From contig CAADRB010000007.1 in the NCBI GenBank assembly GCA_900708905.1, forward strand, positions 1,767,673-1,831,672: DNA of 64,000 nt. Direction: 5' to 3'. The notes under the pieces are model-generated. The model did not search any database, was not told where the DNA came from, and was given only the letters and a program-made list of their open reading frames with translations. The position numbers and the translations under genes are program-made. This stretch comes from Hymenolepis diminuta. Its lineage: Eukaryota > Platyhelminthes > Cestoda > Cyclophyllidea > Hymenolepididae. Of this stretch, positions 1-12,157 are shown piece by piece; position 1 is the stretch's first letter; every line of letters begins with the position of its first letter.

Positions 1-261
1 CTCCTTTTTTATACCGACTAAAAATACTTATCATACCTTTGTTATCAATTTTTACCTCGAACACCTGTTACAGTATTTAAAGATTCATCTGAAAAACTCT
101 AATGGAACTTTTGACAAAAAAAATATACAAACAAGGTGAAAGTTTTTTTCTAATTGCCATTGGTAATGTATTTTGTTGGCTACTTTCTTACCTAAATGGA
201 CGATATTTCCAACTTGGATCATTGTTCCTATTGCACAGATACACTAAAAGGGTAACTCTGT
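1..261. other. Intergenic, nothing recognised
   Basis: AT-rich sequence with no splice-flanked coding stretch, RNA gene or repeat that I can recognise. The open frame starting at 102 has no recognisable protein features. Confidence 0.5.
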
Positions 262-740
262 GTACTTCCAGAATTACTTTGTGTTCGCATTCTCTATGAC
301 AATACTTCGGTTTTTCGCCCATGAAGTTGGAGTGACGTCTTCTATGTCCCTATGACGCATGACCTCTATCTGCCATGTCCCAACGCGCCCATCGATCTCC
401 CTCTCCTCGTTTCACCTAAAAAGTACATCTGCACTGGTGTTCTCGCTCGTCCTTTACTCAAGTAACTCATATAAAGCTATCTTTGTTTTCCATTCACGCG
501 TGTTAGTTACCAGTTCCTACGCTTCTGGCTTATCTCCCCTCTTCCTCAGCACCCTCCCCTCTCTATCTCTCATTCACTCGTTTCAAACTCATTGTGGCTT
601 CCTTGAATACATTTCTGGTCTGATCAACTCTCGACGCTCTGCTTCACAACTGTTGTTAGCTCTTACCCAAAAAGCTAAGAACTGGCGATTGTTATTGCTG
701 CTGTTATTTGTTAGCTGCAAAACGTTAGTTATCTTTTAAC
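262..740 (+). repeat. Dispersed repeat family R1, copy A (LTR-like)
   Basis: Pyrimidine-rich, more GC-rich block that matches copy C (55250-55690) in a long colinear series of short blocks. Shared landmarks are TCCCTATGACGC, then CTCATATAAA (a TATA-like box, around 465-474), then CTCATTGTGGCTT (around 588-600). It shares GGTCTGATCAA (around 617-627) and the CTGCTTCA that follows with copy B (4225-4860). A TATA box near the middle followed by a conserved downstream block resembles a U3-R-U5 LTR, but I could not define TG..CA termini or a target-site duplication. The 126-codon open frame across it (359-739) is low-complexity and I do not regard it as a gene. A SINE or an unclassified element remains possible. 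Confidence 0.55.
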
Positions 741-3700
741 AGTCGATTTTAACAGATTACATCCCGTTTATAATAATGATATTATATATAGAATTATTAA
801 AAAAAATAGTAAGGCACTGTTTTTGCTTTAATTTTTTGAAAATCGGTATAAATGTGACTTACTTTATCGGAGTGACATTATTATTTTTCACAGTTAAGTA
901 TATAAAAGTGGTAGATGCAATGAACAGTAAAATATTCCAACAAGAAGTGGTCTGAGGTATAGAATAGAGGCTGAGAATAAAATCCGGACGCTATTTAAAG
1001 ATTCCAGAGAAATACAATTTCCACTTTTCTCCTTATTAAACGGTTCTAATTTCATGATATGACCCAAAGTTTTCTGAGCGAGTTCAAGTCTGTGATGCCT
1101 AAATTCTATTTATCAAGTGCTACAATTGAGTGAATGATCATAGCCAATCGGTAAACGTTTCTCTTGTGCTAACCTTTGACATCTAAAAGATACGTAGTAG
1201 AATTTTTGAAGAAATTTAATTTATTATATTAAAACGCATTCTGCTTTAACGGTCGGTTTGAATATCATTATGTAATTAAACATCACCAAATTTTTTAGGC
1301 TTAAACATGTTAAAATTAACTCTTGCGAATACTCAAATCCTGAAAAGGCAGATGAGATAAATTATTGACAGCAAAATGCTTAAAGGTAGAATTTTTTTTC
1401 TTTCTTCCTCTGAAGTTAGCCGGTACGTAAACCCTATTCCGACGTCTTTTATACTCTCCATAAGTAAACCATTTTCAAATTGAGTAAGCAGTGATATAAT
1501 TTCCAAAATATCCTTGATCGATTTTGCTGTGTAAATCTGGAATATCACAATACCTGAACACTTATTTATCACAATAACAAATGCTCATGACTGTTGGATC
1601 ATCTGTCTTCTAAAACCTTTCTTTCTGTCATCACCGGATACTTTCTTTCTATTTATAGAAGCATGCACATATAAGCCGTAGATTTTCTTAAGCATAAAAA
1701 CTTTGCTGAACGTCAGTGATTCCGTTAATCGTCCATGGCATTGGCTTTGCGTACCCAGGATATCTCTGTTCCAAGGAAAGATTCACTTCCGAAATTGTCA
1801 AAAAATGTAGCTCTTGGTATTCAGTCATGCATTTGTAAGGCAAAATTTACGTAAACTTTTAGGAATTATTTGAGTTAGACCTATTTCAGCTTGATTTGGT
1901 ATTGGGGTATGGGAGTTAAGTAAACATAAAACATTACTGTTGTAGCCTTATTAACCACCCAAAATAGCCACAATCACCCCGAGCTTAATGATATCACCGG
2001 ATTAAGTAAACTTCCACAGTTCTCTCAAAGTTCATTCCAACAGCTGTGTAAAATTTGCTATTAATTATTAAAAATTAATAAACATATAAATTTTTTTTGC
2101 ATTGATTTCTTTTGATAAAAATATTTTATTCTATTCAATAGGCAGTTTTTCAAAAATCGGTAAAAATGTACAAATTTCGATAGACTATGTATTGGTGCTA
2201 CGTGAGTCTTCGGATTTATAGCGAATCCTCATCAAAGTCTGCTCCCTAATTCAAATTTAGCAAATTGATTTCCTCATTAAAATAGAGGTAAAATATTAAA
2301 AAGAGTTAACACTTTCTAAATCATTTTATAGCAATGAAAATAAATCAAATTGGCTGTGTTTGGGTCTATAGAGGCAAGAATTCGATATTCCACTTGAGTT
2401 TGCAGTTTGCTGAGTAGATTTATTAGATCGCGAATCTATTCACATACATTTAAGGCGGAAATTCCACAAGCTTTACATTTTCTTGATACCACGAATTGCA
2501 AATTTTGATGCCTTTAGTATTTTTTTCTGATGAATTGGTCATTTCTGTGATGAATCTTGAATCTCAGCATATTTTTTTCAGAAATTAATGGCTTAGGGGC
2601 GTTTATGTACTTAAATTTGAATGAGTCAAAGTTTTATTTGGAGATCAATGAAAACAAAAAAAATTATATTTACTCATTAAGATACATCTCATTTACATTA
2701 AGTAGTATATTGAGAAGCGGAATAGTAGTACTTTGTTCCTTTTGAGTGAGATATTAAACGTCCTATTCATTCAAGAGAATGAGAATCTAATAGGTTTAAA
2801 ATGCGGCTAGAAATGGGAGATAGGTAGAAGTTATTATAGTTGATAGATAAGCGGCTGAAGCCTTTCAAGTTTATCGCTTGTTTCAACCGACCCTCAGATT
2901 AAACGATGAAGTTGAGTTATTTGCAGGTTTATGTTTGTATATTTCTTATAGATTGCATCTTAACGGCACATTTCTTAAATGTTCCAATTCAATTAGAATC
3001 GGTGGAGATGACGAGATTTTTAAGAATTTATTAGAACAAAAATTTAACTTCATACAAAATTAGTTATATTATTAAATTTGAAACCAGTTTTGAGGGAGTA
3101 AAGCATATAAAACAACTAATTACTAGTTAAATTTTATATATTCAGGGGAGGAAAATTATTTAGCAATGAGGAAACGGTAATGTTCAATAATTTTTAAGTA
3201 AGTTTCCGTTTTTATTCATTCCTCCTACATTTATTCTAACTCACATTAAGCATTTGTTTTAAATATCTTACCGTTATTCTTCAAAAAGTTTAAAAGTTTA
3301 CAAGATTTTCAAGATTTTAAAATTAATTTACATGTAGATCAGCATCCGCAAGGCGGTTATTATTGCTACACAGTTCAGTTATATTAGATTAATAAAAAAA
3401 CAACCGGATATTAAACGCTGCTATTAAGTGGTGTAATATATCTTTATTTGCCATTTTAGGATTAAAAGACCGTTTGAAGCTATATTTGGCCAAATATTTT
3501 AATGTAATAATAAAATGTTAAATTATAACATGTAATTCTATATATTGATGTTTAGCGTTTGTAATAAAAAAGCTCCTTTTTAATATTTCTGAAAGGAAAA
3601 ATACACCTGTGCGGTTTTAACTGCCTGGAAAATTTTATTAGCATTCGAGTACAAATGTTGTAAATTTATTTTGAATGAATGCGCATGTTTTCTTCAAAAT

Positions 3701-4224
3701 GCACAAAAAATAATTTTAAAAAATTATAATTTATTAATTTATTTTTTAAATGTTATTTTTATTAGATAGGAAATCGCTTATAAACTTTATTATATTAAAA
3801 CATGTGCAGTTATACAATTAAGACTTTTGTTTATTTAAGCAACGATGTATATATATTGAATTAAAATGAACCCTATTTGTTCTTTATGTTTAAACATGAT
3901 TATGTTTAAAAAATTCTGTATTTTAAAACTTAAATTACTGATCTACTGAAAAACGTATTAAAAATATAATGTTAATGTGAAAATATATTTACAATTTCGA
4001 TATTGAATGATAGACTTTTGCATAAAAATTCGTCTGTCCAACCTGACGTTCTGACTGAATACGATTATTTTATTAAATTCCATTATTTATACTAACAGTT
4101 TAATGGGAATATCTTTTAATAAAAAACCAGATTGTGTCATTATATATAGCGGAATTTTACTGCTTCAAAATATTTCTACAATTTTGGATGTGAATAAGTT
4201 CAACCATCTCGTCAATGTAATATT
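741..4224. other. AT-rich intergenic stretch, nothing recognised
   Basis: About 3.5 kb of AT-rich DNA with frequent A/T homopolymers and imperfect AT palindromes, for example around 3700-3770. The open frames here are short, low-complexity and not flanked by convincing splice sites. No RNA gene was seen. Confidence 0.5.
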
Positions 4225-4860
4225 AAGAGGAGAGTTGTAGAGGCACCGCTGACTCAACTATGTTTATGGAACCAGTACTATCCACACTGTCCCTTCCTTT
4301 CCTACAACCGTCCCATCCGATTAAAGCACACCTACAATTATGTTCTCACGCGCGTCCTCATCCAAGTGAAGAATATAAATAGCCTTTCAATATACATACA
4401 CACAGACTGTCACTTGTCAGACACATCTTCCTTTGCTTCCTCCTTCCCTCAATTCTCTCTTACTCATGGGAGTCTGTACTGCGGTTTGCTCAATACATTC
4501 CGGTCTGATCAATTCTTGGTGTTCTGCTTCATTTCTGTAGGCCCTTACTCTAACCGCAACAAGACTATCGCGCACAACTACTTTGCATTCAAAACATTTG
4601 GAGGAAAAGACAAACTGAAGTGGCAAACTGACCATCATGAAAAAAACGGTCAACTAGGACTAGACATAGGAGACTAACAATTGCTACAATCCAGGTTACA
4701 AATCAAGAACTTTGAATTGCGAAACGTAAGATATTCATTTTACAACCCGAATCCAAAGATCAAATGAATTAAAACTCATTGATATTCTGACGTTACTCTC
4801 AGCATCTTTTTCATCGCCTCTCATCTATCACCTCTTGGATATTTTGCCAACTGAATTCAT
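4225..4860 (+). repeat. Dispersed repeat family R1, copy B (longest copy)
   Basis: Longest member of the family. Its left part (about 4280-4560) aligns with copies A and C: CCTACAAC[C/T]GTCCCAT, a TATA-like GAATATAAATAG (around 4370-4381), an ACACAG block and GGTCTGATCAA. Its right part (about 4560-4860) aligns with the fragment at 60075-60300, with shared blocks TACAACCCG.ATCCA and CAGCATCTT near the right end. So the full element has two parts that also occur separately elsewhere in the window. The open frames on both strands at 4366-4677 overlap each other and are best read as repeat sequence. A decayed LTR plus start of an internal region would fit, but is unproven. Confidence 0.5.
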
Positions 4861-7049
4861 TTGCTTTCACTAATAATAAAAGACAAATTTGACAATTAAT
4901 GATAGTCCCAAACATAATTTATCAATTTTAAAATTGTAAAAATCTATGAAAAGCAAGAATAAAAGCAAATTGTTATTAATAAACAATATTTTTCTAAGAA
5001 TAAACTGCCGTGAACTCTGATCATCATATAATTGAATATCTGGAAGCTACCATGGTTGACTTATTACTTTCTTATGAATGAAATATCATTGAAGGGGTAC
5101 AGTAATCAAAAAATCTGACCCATAAGCGATTGTCTTAAAAAAATATAAAAATCTAAATAAAAGAATATCTTGTTTACAGCTCAATTTAATTATATCCAAA
5201 TTTAAAAGAATATTGATCTGTTTAAAAGAATAGGATTATTCATCTGGGATCGCATAAATTCTGAATTCAAATAAATGGAATGAATAGCAAAGACAAACTC
5301 AACAAAAGATGTTGGAAGGTCGAATACTCATTCTATACGAAAAACAAAAGCATTTGAATCTAATGAGAGTTTGCATTTTACTTTTTAAAATGAGATAAAC
5401 ATCGCATCTTTACAGACAAGAGCATTTTTACTTTGAACGAAGTTATAAAAATGGTAGAATCGAGTCAAATTTGATTTCAAATGTGTTCTATGTATAGATT
5501 CAAGCAAGAATATGATATTTGAAGCTGTATTCATCATTTAAGTGAATAAGTACTTCGATAAAGTCATAGTTTTATTTGATTTTCACGTATGTTATTTATG
5601 ATAAGATAGTTAAGATTGAATAGTGCTGTGTTTATGATCGAATGCAAAATATTAGTTTCTCCTCGAAAAGAACATGTTCTCTGTTAATGCTCACCTTAAT
5701 TTCGGTGCAAATTTAATATCATTTCGAAAATAGACCCAGAAAAGTCTTAAGTAATTTTGAATTATTGATTATTATATTTGCGATTATCTCTTCAATTAAT
5801 GGAATTTTTGATGTAAGAAAGCAGGGCATATCCTTCACACTTCTCTCTCCCCATAAATGAGCCGTTTCTGCATAGTAGGAGTCCTCGAAAAGCGGTTCTA
5901 TTTTTATCTACGATGAATAAACCCATTTGTTCTTGCTTTTGGCTACCAACTTAAGAACTCAGCAGCTGGTAATTAAGCGAATCTGAGATAGGGGTTAAGT
6001 AGTTTCAGGCATTATTTTTAGCGAATATCCAATTTGGCAATAGGAATTGACCAATATAAATGTTGGAGTAGATATTGTGCAAGGCGTAATTCTTGCATAA
6101 AATATTTTAATTCTCCAAAGAGAGTAAAGAAAAAAATTATTTGTATAAGTTGGTAGGGCAAATTTTTCCTTATTCTTATGAGTGACACAAACATATGTAG
6201 CATTTATAGAGAGGATCACAAAAATATAATATTTGTCTACATCAGTTTTTATTGCTATTATTTTATAGTTATTGTTTTATTTTATTATTTTCTTATTGTT
6301 GTCTATCTATTGCGTTAGAAATCAAACCGATTATTAGTTTTTAGATAAAATATCTGTGCTTATTGGCTGTTTTTAGGCATTTAATATTTACTAATATAAA
6401 AAAATTTTAAAAAATATATTATGTATTGATTTTTTCTCTGTGTTATCTTTTATCGTGACTTCTTTATCGATTTTTTTGACTAATTTTTTGCCCTTTCCGC
6501 CTAGTTGGGCAAATGACTCATCCACCAGTATTTAAATTATTTATTGATTTTCTCTGCTGTCTAGCGCCTACTTTGTGAGCTTTACTCCTCAACTTAATCA
6601 CCAATGCATTTTACTGTTTACCAGAACAATACGTCCAATTAGCTATTCCTAAGTAGTACAATTCATGTCATTCAATTACATTTTCTATTTTATATTGGCA
6701 TATATTAAGCTGAAGCTTATCATTTTATATTAATATGCAAAAAATGCAATTACCATTCGATTTTCAATTTATGTCAATTAACGTAGAGATTTGCTTGCGG
6801 TCTAATGTATGAACTTAGTGACAACAATGGAAAAACAAGCGTCTATTTGCCCAATTAACAAACTAGGATAATTACTAAAGCGCGGTTAATCACAGTATGT
6901 TAAAAAATTGATTACAAACTAACAAAACAAATAATTAATTACAGACAAATGTATCTTAAATAAAAATGATCGATTTTTATTTGAGCTAATAGTTCTATCA
7001 GTTTATTTTCCTATTTTTTCTTTCCTCTAAATGTGGTCAACTATTTGGT
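4861..7049. other. AT-rich intergenic stretch, nothing recognised
   Basis: About 2.2 kb of AT-rich sequence. Overlapping minus-strand open frames at 5995-6219 are short and show no known motif. No tRNA-like or other RNA structure was noticed. Confidence 0.5.
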
Positions 7050-7400
7050 GTAGCATCCAGTACATAATTGGGCAGAGGCCTCCTCAGCCAATCAGCAATC
7101 AAGAACCCCGCAGCCTAAAGTGGTTTTGTATTTAATGATTAAGCCTTTGACAACAATACACATAGAAGTGAGCAGTAAACCCTCTCCACTCTCTTCTTAC
7201 CACTTTGGGCATAGGCCAACTAAATTTGGGAGCAAATTGATAATAAAGGACTCTGCTAGAGGCTATTTGGATTGCTTAGGAGGATTACTTAAGTGTAGCA
7301 AAAGGACTTTTTGGTGTAGCAATCGCTACAAGTATCAGTTGTTGAAAGGAACTTCGCTTTCAGTTATTAAGCACTTTAAGGTAATTATTCTGTAAAGCAA
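7050..7400 (-). repeat. Possible LTR next to the Gypsy relic
   Basis: GC-richer block lying just downstream, in minus orientation, of the Ty3/Gypsy pol remnant, where a 3' LTR would be expected. Read on the minus strand it starts TGTTGCTTTACAG near 7400 and contains the block GCTACACCAAA twice, near 7300-7330 and near 7040-7060. The matching 5' LTR was not found upstream of the pol remnant, and no target-site duplication could be defined, so the assignment rests mainly on position. Confidence 0.25.
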
Positions 7401-7523
7401 CAACCCGCCATTCAGCTCATTTTAACAAAATGTAAACTATATGAATAAAATCGTTAATTGCTATTTTAAGTATTCTTGCATAAAATAATTTTTTCTAACC
7501 CCTTTCTAGCAAAACAAGTTTAT

Positions 7524-8400
7524 CTATACGTTTGAGCGTCGGATATAACTTGAATCTTTTTTGGGATCCTCTAAAGCGCAAGAATAACGATCTGGCAGAT
7601 GATTATGTGAGGTCTCCGTAGCTTCTAGATGACAAGGGGAGGGTGGTAAAATACATCCAGATAGATCTCCGTTACATCCGTTTTTAGTTTGAAAATACGG
7701 CTGATAAACGAAAACGTAAGTGTTTGTAATGGCGTACCCAGATTTGGACACCAACATGGTACCTTAACTAGAAAAATTAAGAATCTCTTCTACTGACATA
7801 AAAAATCGCTTTTTTACATTATTAACGAGTTGTTAATCCAGAGCATGAAGATTTGGCGGAGAGTACAAAAGGGAGATATTTAGATTTCGATAAAAAAATA
7901 ATCAAATTGGGTAGAAGAGAACTGAGTGACAATTTTTGGACGAAATAACTTTCATGCGGAAGATTTGCAGATACCTGGCTGTTAATGACGGTACCGGTTG
8001 CGGCAGACTTAATGGGCATAACCTCTGGCCACTTTAAATACGAATTAACAAGGAGTATAAAGGATATTCCTCGGATGGGTTCGGCAACACTGAGACCAAT
8101 ATGAGACCAAGAAATGCTCGTTTGAGAGCATACAAGATTCCGATGTAAAGGAACTAGGGCCTCGTCTGTATTCTGTGCAACCACTTCTGACACTATTTCA
8201 TTTTTGAGAGAAGCAAGTTTAGTAAGATCTGTTTTCTCTGGCTACTTGCATTTATCGTCCGTTAGCGTCGATCACTTAGGACGGCAAACTAGAATGAGTT
8301 TAGCTCGATTGTGGCTACTCTGATGACGATATTTTTGAAACTTGATCATGTGAACAACATATGAGTTTTGGAGAGGAAAAAGAACGTGCAATCTGGGTTC
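7524..8400 (-). pseudogene. Degenerate Ty3/Gypsy pol (integrase region)
   Basis: The minus-strand frame 8193-7822 encodes the stretch HIGLSVAEPIRG followed by LVNSYLKWPEV and a Ser/Ala-rich segment. This is the order seen at the start of the Ty3/Gypsy integrase core (HIDFAGP, then LVDAYSKWPEV, where the Asp residues are catalytic). Both positions corresponding to the usual aspartates are substituted, so the integrase would be inactive. Just before it is a PLHRN segment matching the linker between the integrase zinc-binding region and the core. Further upstream (8194-8400) only fragments with stops remain. Downstream, 7757-7524 has a proline-rich stretch and a PDRYS motif like the C-terminus of many Gypsy pol proteins. 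Several stops and frame breaks show a dead copy. No reverse transcriptase or RNase H remains in the window. Confidence 0.7.
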
Positions 8401-10187
8401 TCAGTTTCGGACACATGGTAAACACCTTTTGAAACTCGGCAGCTAAAATACGATCGGCTTATGCCTGTCTTTGAGCATATCACTTTTGCTTATCTAACGA
8501 GAATAATTGACACAACACACCAAGATGGGATCTATTCAAGGCATTTGATTTATGAGCCTTCCGTTTATATGTTAATACGAATTCCTCATTACATACCAGT
8601 AAAATCTAGCTAATTGCTATCTCTGGTAAAATTTAATTGATAGTATCCGGGTCCTTAGTTGCCTTGAACTAAGTGCTCAACGAAATACTCATGGCAAATG
8701 TTCTATCTACTTAAATCTGCTCAACTACTTCCTTCAAAGTTTCAAAACAGACAAAGATGAATGTAGTAGCTCATTCAGTTCTACAGCATTTTTGAGGCGA
8801 ATGAAGTACTATATAGGCATATACATTTAAACAGGCAGGGGATTAAAAAAGTTTATAACAGTATGAGCGATTTAAATTTTTGGCGCTCCGTAACTATTGG
8901 CGATAATCAAAATTGCATCTTAAAAAAACCAGTAATATTTTTAGCCACCTTTTAATAAGAATTTAACTTATTTTTATGTCTGAGCCAAGCAATCTATAAA
9001 TATATTTATCAAAGTCGAAAACCGGAGTTCTTGAATTGTTTAAATACTGTGCAATTTAAAAAAATCGATTTTTATGCATTTCGTTAATTTACATCATTAT
9101 TTAATTTAAATAATTAATATTTAGCTATTAAGAATTCCTTTTTATAATATAATTTTATGCAGGTTCATTGTAACCTCTTGTGTGTAAGTTTAGAAATCTA
9201 CTTTAAACTGTGACCGGTTCTCATACAATTATCCGTCTACGTTTTCAATACTTCCTTGACAGAGCACCTCGAAACCTCGAACTAGCTGTTCCATCTCGAG
9301 ATATATGATGTCGCTCCCTTAAGTCATCTATTTAACTTATCCATCAAATTTCATATGCATCCGTTTATGTGACTTATACAATCTCAATAAGCGTTAAACA
9401 GAGTAATTATTATATTAAATCATCTAAATAACTCTATTTCCTTCATCAGTTAGGTGAAAGTCTGTCATTGCTGACAAAGAGACGCCTTTCTCTTTATTAT
9501 TTTAATTTGAGAATGGTGTTAGGTTAGAGTACACTTTTGTTCATATTTGCAAACAATAAAAAAATATTGATTTATCAATTGTTCAGTTGAATTTTCCAGA
9601 GAATTTAATGCGGAAAATAAAAAAAATCATTCCGAAATTGATCGGTTCTTATCCCTTTTTTAGGTTATCAATTATCTTTGGCTTATATTTCGTGACCAAT
9701 CATATAATATTTCCGCTTTTGTGGGAAATTTTATGAATATTTGCAAAATAATAATCGCAGTTATCTGGTCATTGACTACACTTCCTATTCAGGGGACTTT
9801 CGTGCTAGAATTGCATTTAGAATGACAATTGTGGGACCATTCCTATTGGGCGCCTTCTGGGTTGCCCAACTCCTCACACATTTGATAAACACTATCAATT
9901 TCCTATTCATGCCTTCCTTAATATATATCTTTCTGTCCTCCAATTCTTTTGTCACATTAATGTTACCACTAAGACACAAAATCTTACTTTTGAATCTGAT
10001 TAAACACTCACTTACCTGCACTTTCACCCACACCCACAGTGGTTAGTTATTTTTATGATTGAAATGGGTAGGTGATATAATAACAGAAATATAAGTAATT
10101 TCAAATTATCGACATTGATTATTCAAAGAAAATTTGAAGAGACATGCATACATTTAATGATAATATTTGTAAAGTAACTGCAGATAT
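8401..10187. other. Intergenic, downstream of the GPCR gene
   Basis: No convincing gene. 8401-8880 may be further decayed retroelement. An open frame at 9741-10046 (plus) overlaps one on the minus strand (9785-10033) and neither resembles a known protein. A consensus donor-like CAG/GTAAGTGAG on the minus strand near 10006-10017 is isolated. A variant poly(A) signal ATTAAA lies at 10153-10158, about 30 bp beyond the GPCR stop codon on the minus strand. Confidence 0.45.
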
Positions 10188-12157
10188 TTACAATACATTG
10201 TCAAGATGAGTTTCATGATAAGCGCTGGGTATGAAATTATGTAAATTTACACGAACAATGTCTCGCTGTGCTATGTCGTGATTGGCTCGTAACAAACTCG
10301 CAACAATAAATGGCGGACACCATGGTGTATTAGCAGGATAAGAAGGCAGGAGGAATTGAAGGTGATTTTGGTCTCGACCCTTTGCATTCGCATTTTGAAG
10401 TCGCTGTGAGATAACATGTAGTTGGAATTGGTTTTCAGTCAAAACTTGTCTTTCCAAAAGCGCCATAATTTTCTTTTTCTCTTCTCGATTCTTTGTTTCA
10501 GCCAGCAAATGCCTCCTTTTAGACCAAAATCTCTTGGAATGGCTGTGAACTCTTATGAGAATTTTTTCATTAGGAGCTGCTAATAAATCATCCTTGGCCT
10601 GGTTCAGTAATGGCTGGGTATTAAATGTTGAATCTTGAGTATGCACATGTCCTGAGAATTGCAAAATGGAGTTAAGACAAAGTGAATCACTAGAGAATAA
10701 AGAATCATTTGAGGGAAATTTTAATTGTGATGAAGGAGATTTCCTTGGTGATTTAACAGACCCTGGGGATAAAATCGAATCAGAATGAGTTGTGTTAACC
10801 GTTCTTCCCATTGTTGCATTTGCAAGAGCTACTGGTCTTCCGCCTGTTTCAGGTAATACTGCAATACTTACTCTCCAAACATGATCTGAATAAGAACGGG
10901 GAACAAAGTAGGTTTGTAAATTATTTGTTTCTGTTGCTGGAACCATTTCACATTCTGATAATGGTATTTCTCTTGGTTTTCGCCTCTTCTTTACTTGAAA
11001 TGCTTCGGCTGATAGGGCCTCTCTTGCATCAACATGTTCTTCTGGCTTCTCTTCACACCTGTTACTGCCAAATCTTGAAGTATTTAAACATTGTGTTTTA
11101 AATGTAATCCTTTTCTTCAGGCTGCACATGCTGAAATATTTTATCAGTTCATTCTTAAAATGACTATTAAGTGTAGCATAGAGGAAGAAGTTCGCTGAAT
11201 AAGTAATCAAGCATATACAGTTGGTTACAGCACGGTAAATTCGATAAGGCAGGCAGCAACCAAGAGAAATGCTACACTTTCCAAAAAGACGTAGGACAAT
11301 CTGGTAGTTGGATGCATAAGCCAATGCTTGAGGTATTTGACCTGCGATAAAGATGCCCGCAATAGCAATCGGAAGAATTGTAAGCTTTCTCTGGGCAGCT
11401 TGGCGTCGTTCATTTCTACGGAAAGAAGCTGCACTAATGACTCTATTTTTCATCTTCAGATCAGTTGTTTCGGGCTGTGCATCAGGGGAATAGTTATGTG
11501 GTATTCGATTTCGCTTTGATTGTCTCCAACGGGAATTTGCTGTTCTGACAAATTTTACGAGATAAAAGTTGAATATGCACAGAAGTAGGAGAGGAATAAT
11601 ATACACAAATATAGAACGAAGCCAAGTATATACAGAATAAGTTTGTGATTTTCCGAAGTCAGTGACATCTAATTTCCACTTTACGTTGGAACCATCATCC
11701 TTGATGGTGCCATTACTTGCTGGATATTCCATAGTTATTTTCTGCCCGAAAAAACAACGGTAGATTAATGATAACACTGATTAGGAAGATTTTTGCTATT
11801 GTCTTGAATAAATTGTCATCAAATGGGGTAAATATCCATTGTATTGCATTGAAGACTGATTTGCACAGACCATTTACTGAGCAACATTTATTTGAGTTAT
11901 TTCCAACTTCTTGGACACTCGATTTTCCAGAACAACAGAAAAGATTCTTTAAATTGCATTGAGGCCGCCAAATTCCCTTGCAACTTAACTTGTGCATTGC
12001 AACATAGCGCTCAATTGATAGAAAGAGCGTCAGAAGAATGCTGGCTGTTTCAGATGCGTTTGAAACTGGAAAATGAATGTATGCAGTATAGTAAGAGATC
12101 CACAGACGTAGAGTTTTGAACCAAGGCTTGGGACATGCTTCAAGAAATCCTTTGCAT
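10188..12157 (-). CDS. GPCR exon 2 (TM3 to C-terminal tail)
   Basis: Acceptor TTTATTTGTAG/ATGCAAAGG. The split Arg codon AG/A joins exon 1 in frame. TM3, intracellular loop 2 and TM4 are in one frame (12157 to about 11755). TM5 (about 11624-11556), TM6 (11384-11316), TM7 (11228-11166) and the tail down to the stop at 10188 are in the next frame. Dropping one base from the six-T run at 11754-11749 makes the two frames continuous across LPLFF, the end of TM4. The total of 2323 coding bases minus one is divisible by three, which supports a single one-base indel and not an extra intron. Confidence 0.85.

Noticed and set aside
359..739. 126-codon open frame on the plus strand
   Set aside because: Lies wholly in repeat R1 copy A, is Ser/Leu low-complexity, and is not open in the related copy C.
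4366..4677. Overlapping open frames on both strands
   Set aside because: Both fall inside R1 copy B and have no recognisable protein features.
9741..10046. Plus-strand 101-residue frame with hydrophobic segments, and an overlapping minus-strand frame
   Set aside because: No family resemblance. Isolated donor-like CAG/GTAAGTGAG on the minus strand has no matching acceptor or coding frame.
11741..11815. A 36-bp GT..AG intron to explain the GPCR frame change
   Set aside because: Too short for a spliceosomal intron and would remove the conserved end of TM4 (LPLFF). A one-base indel explains the data better.
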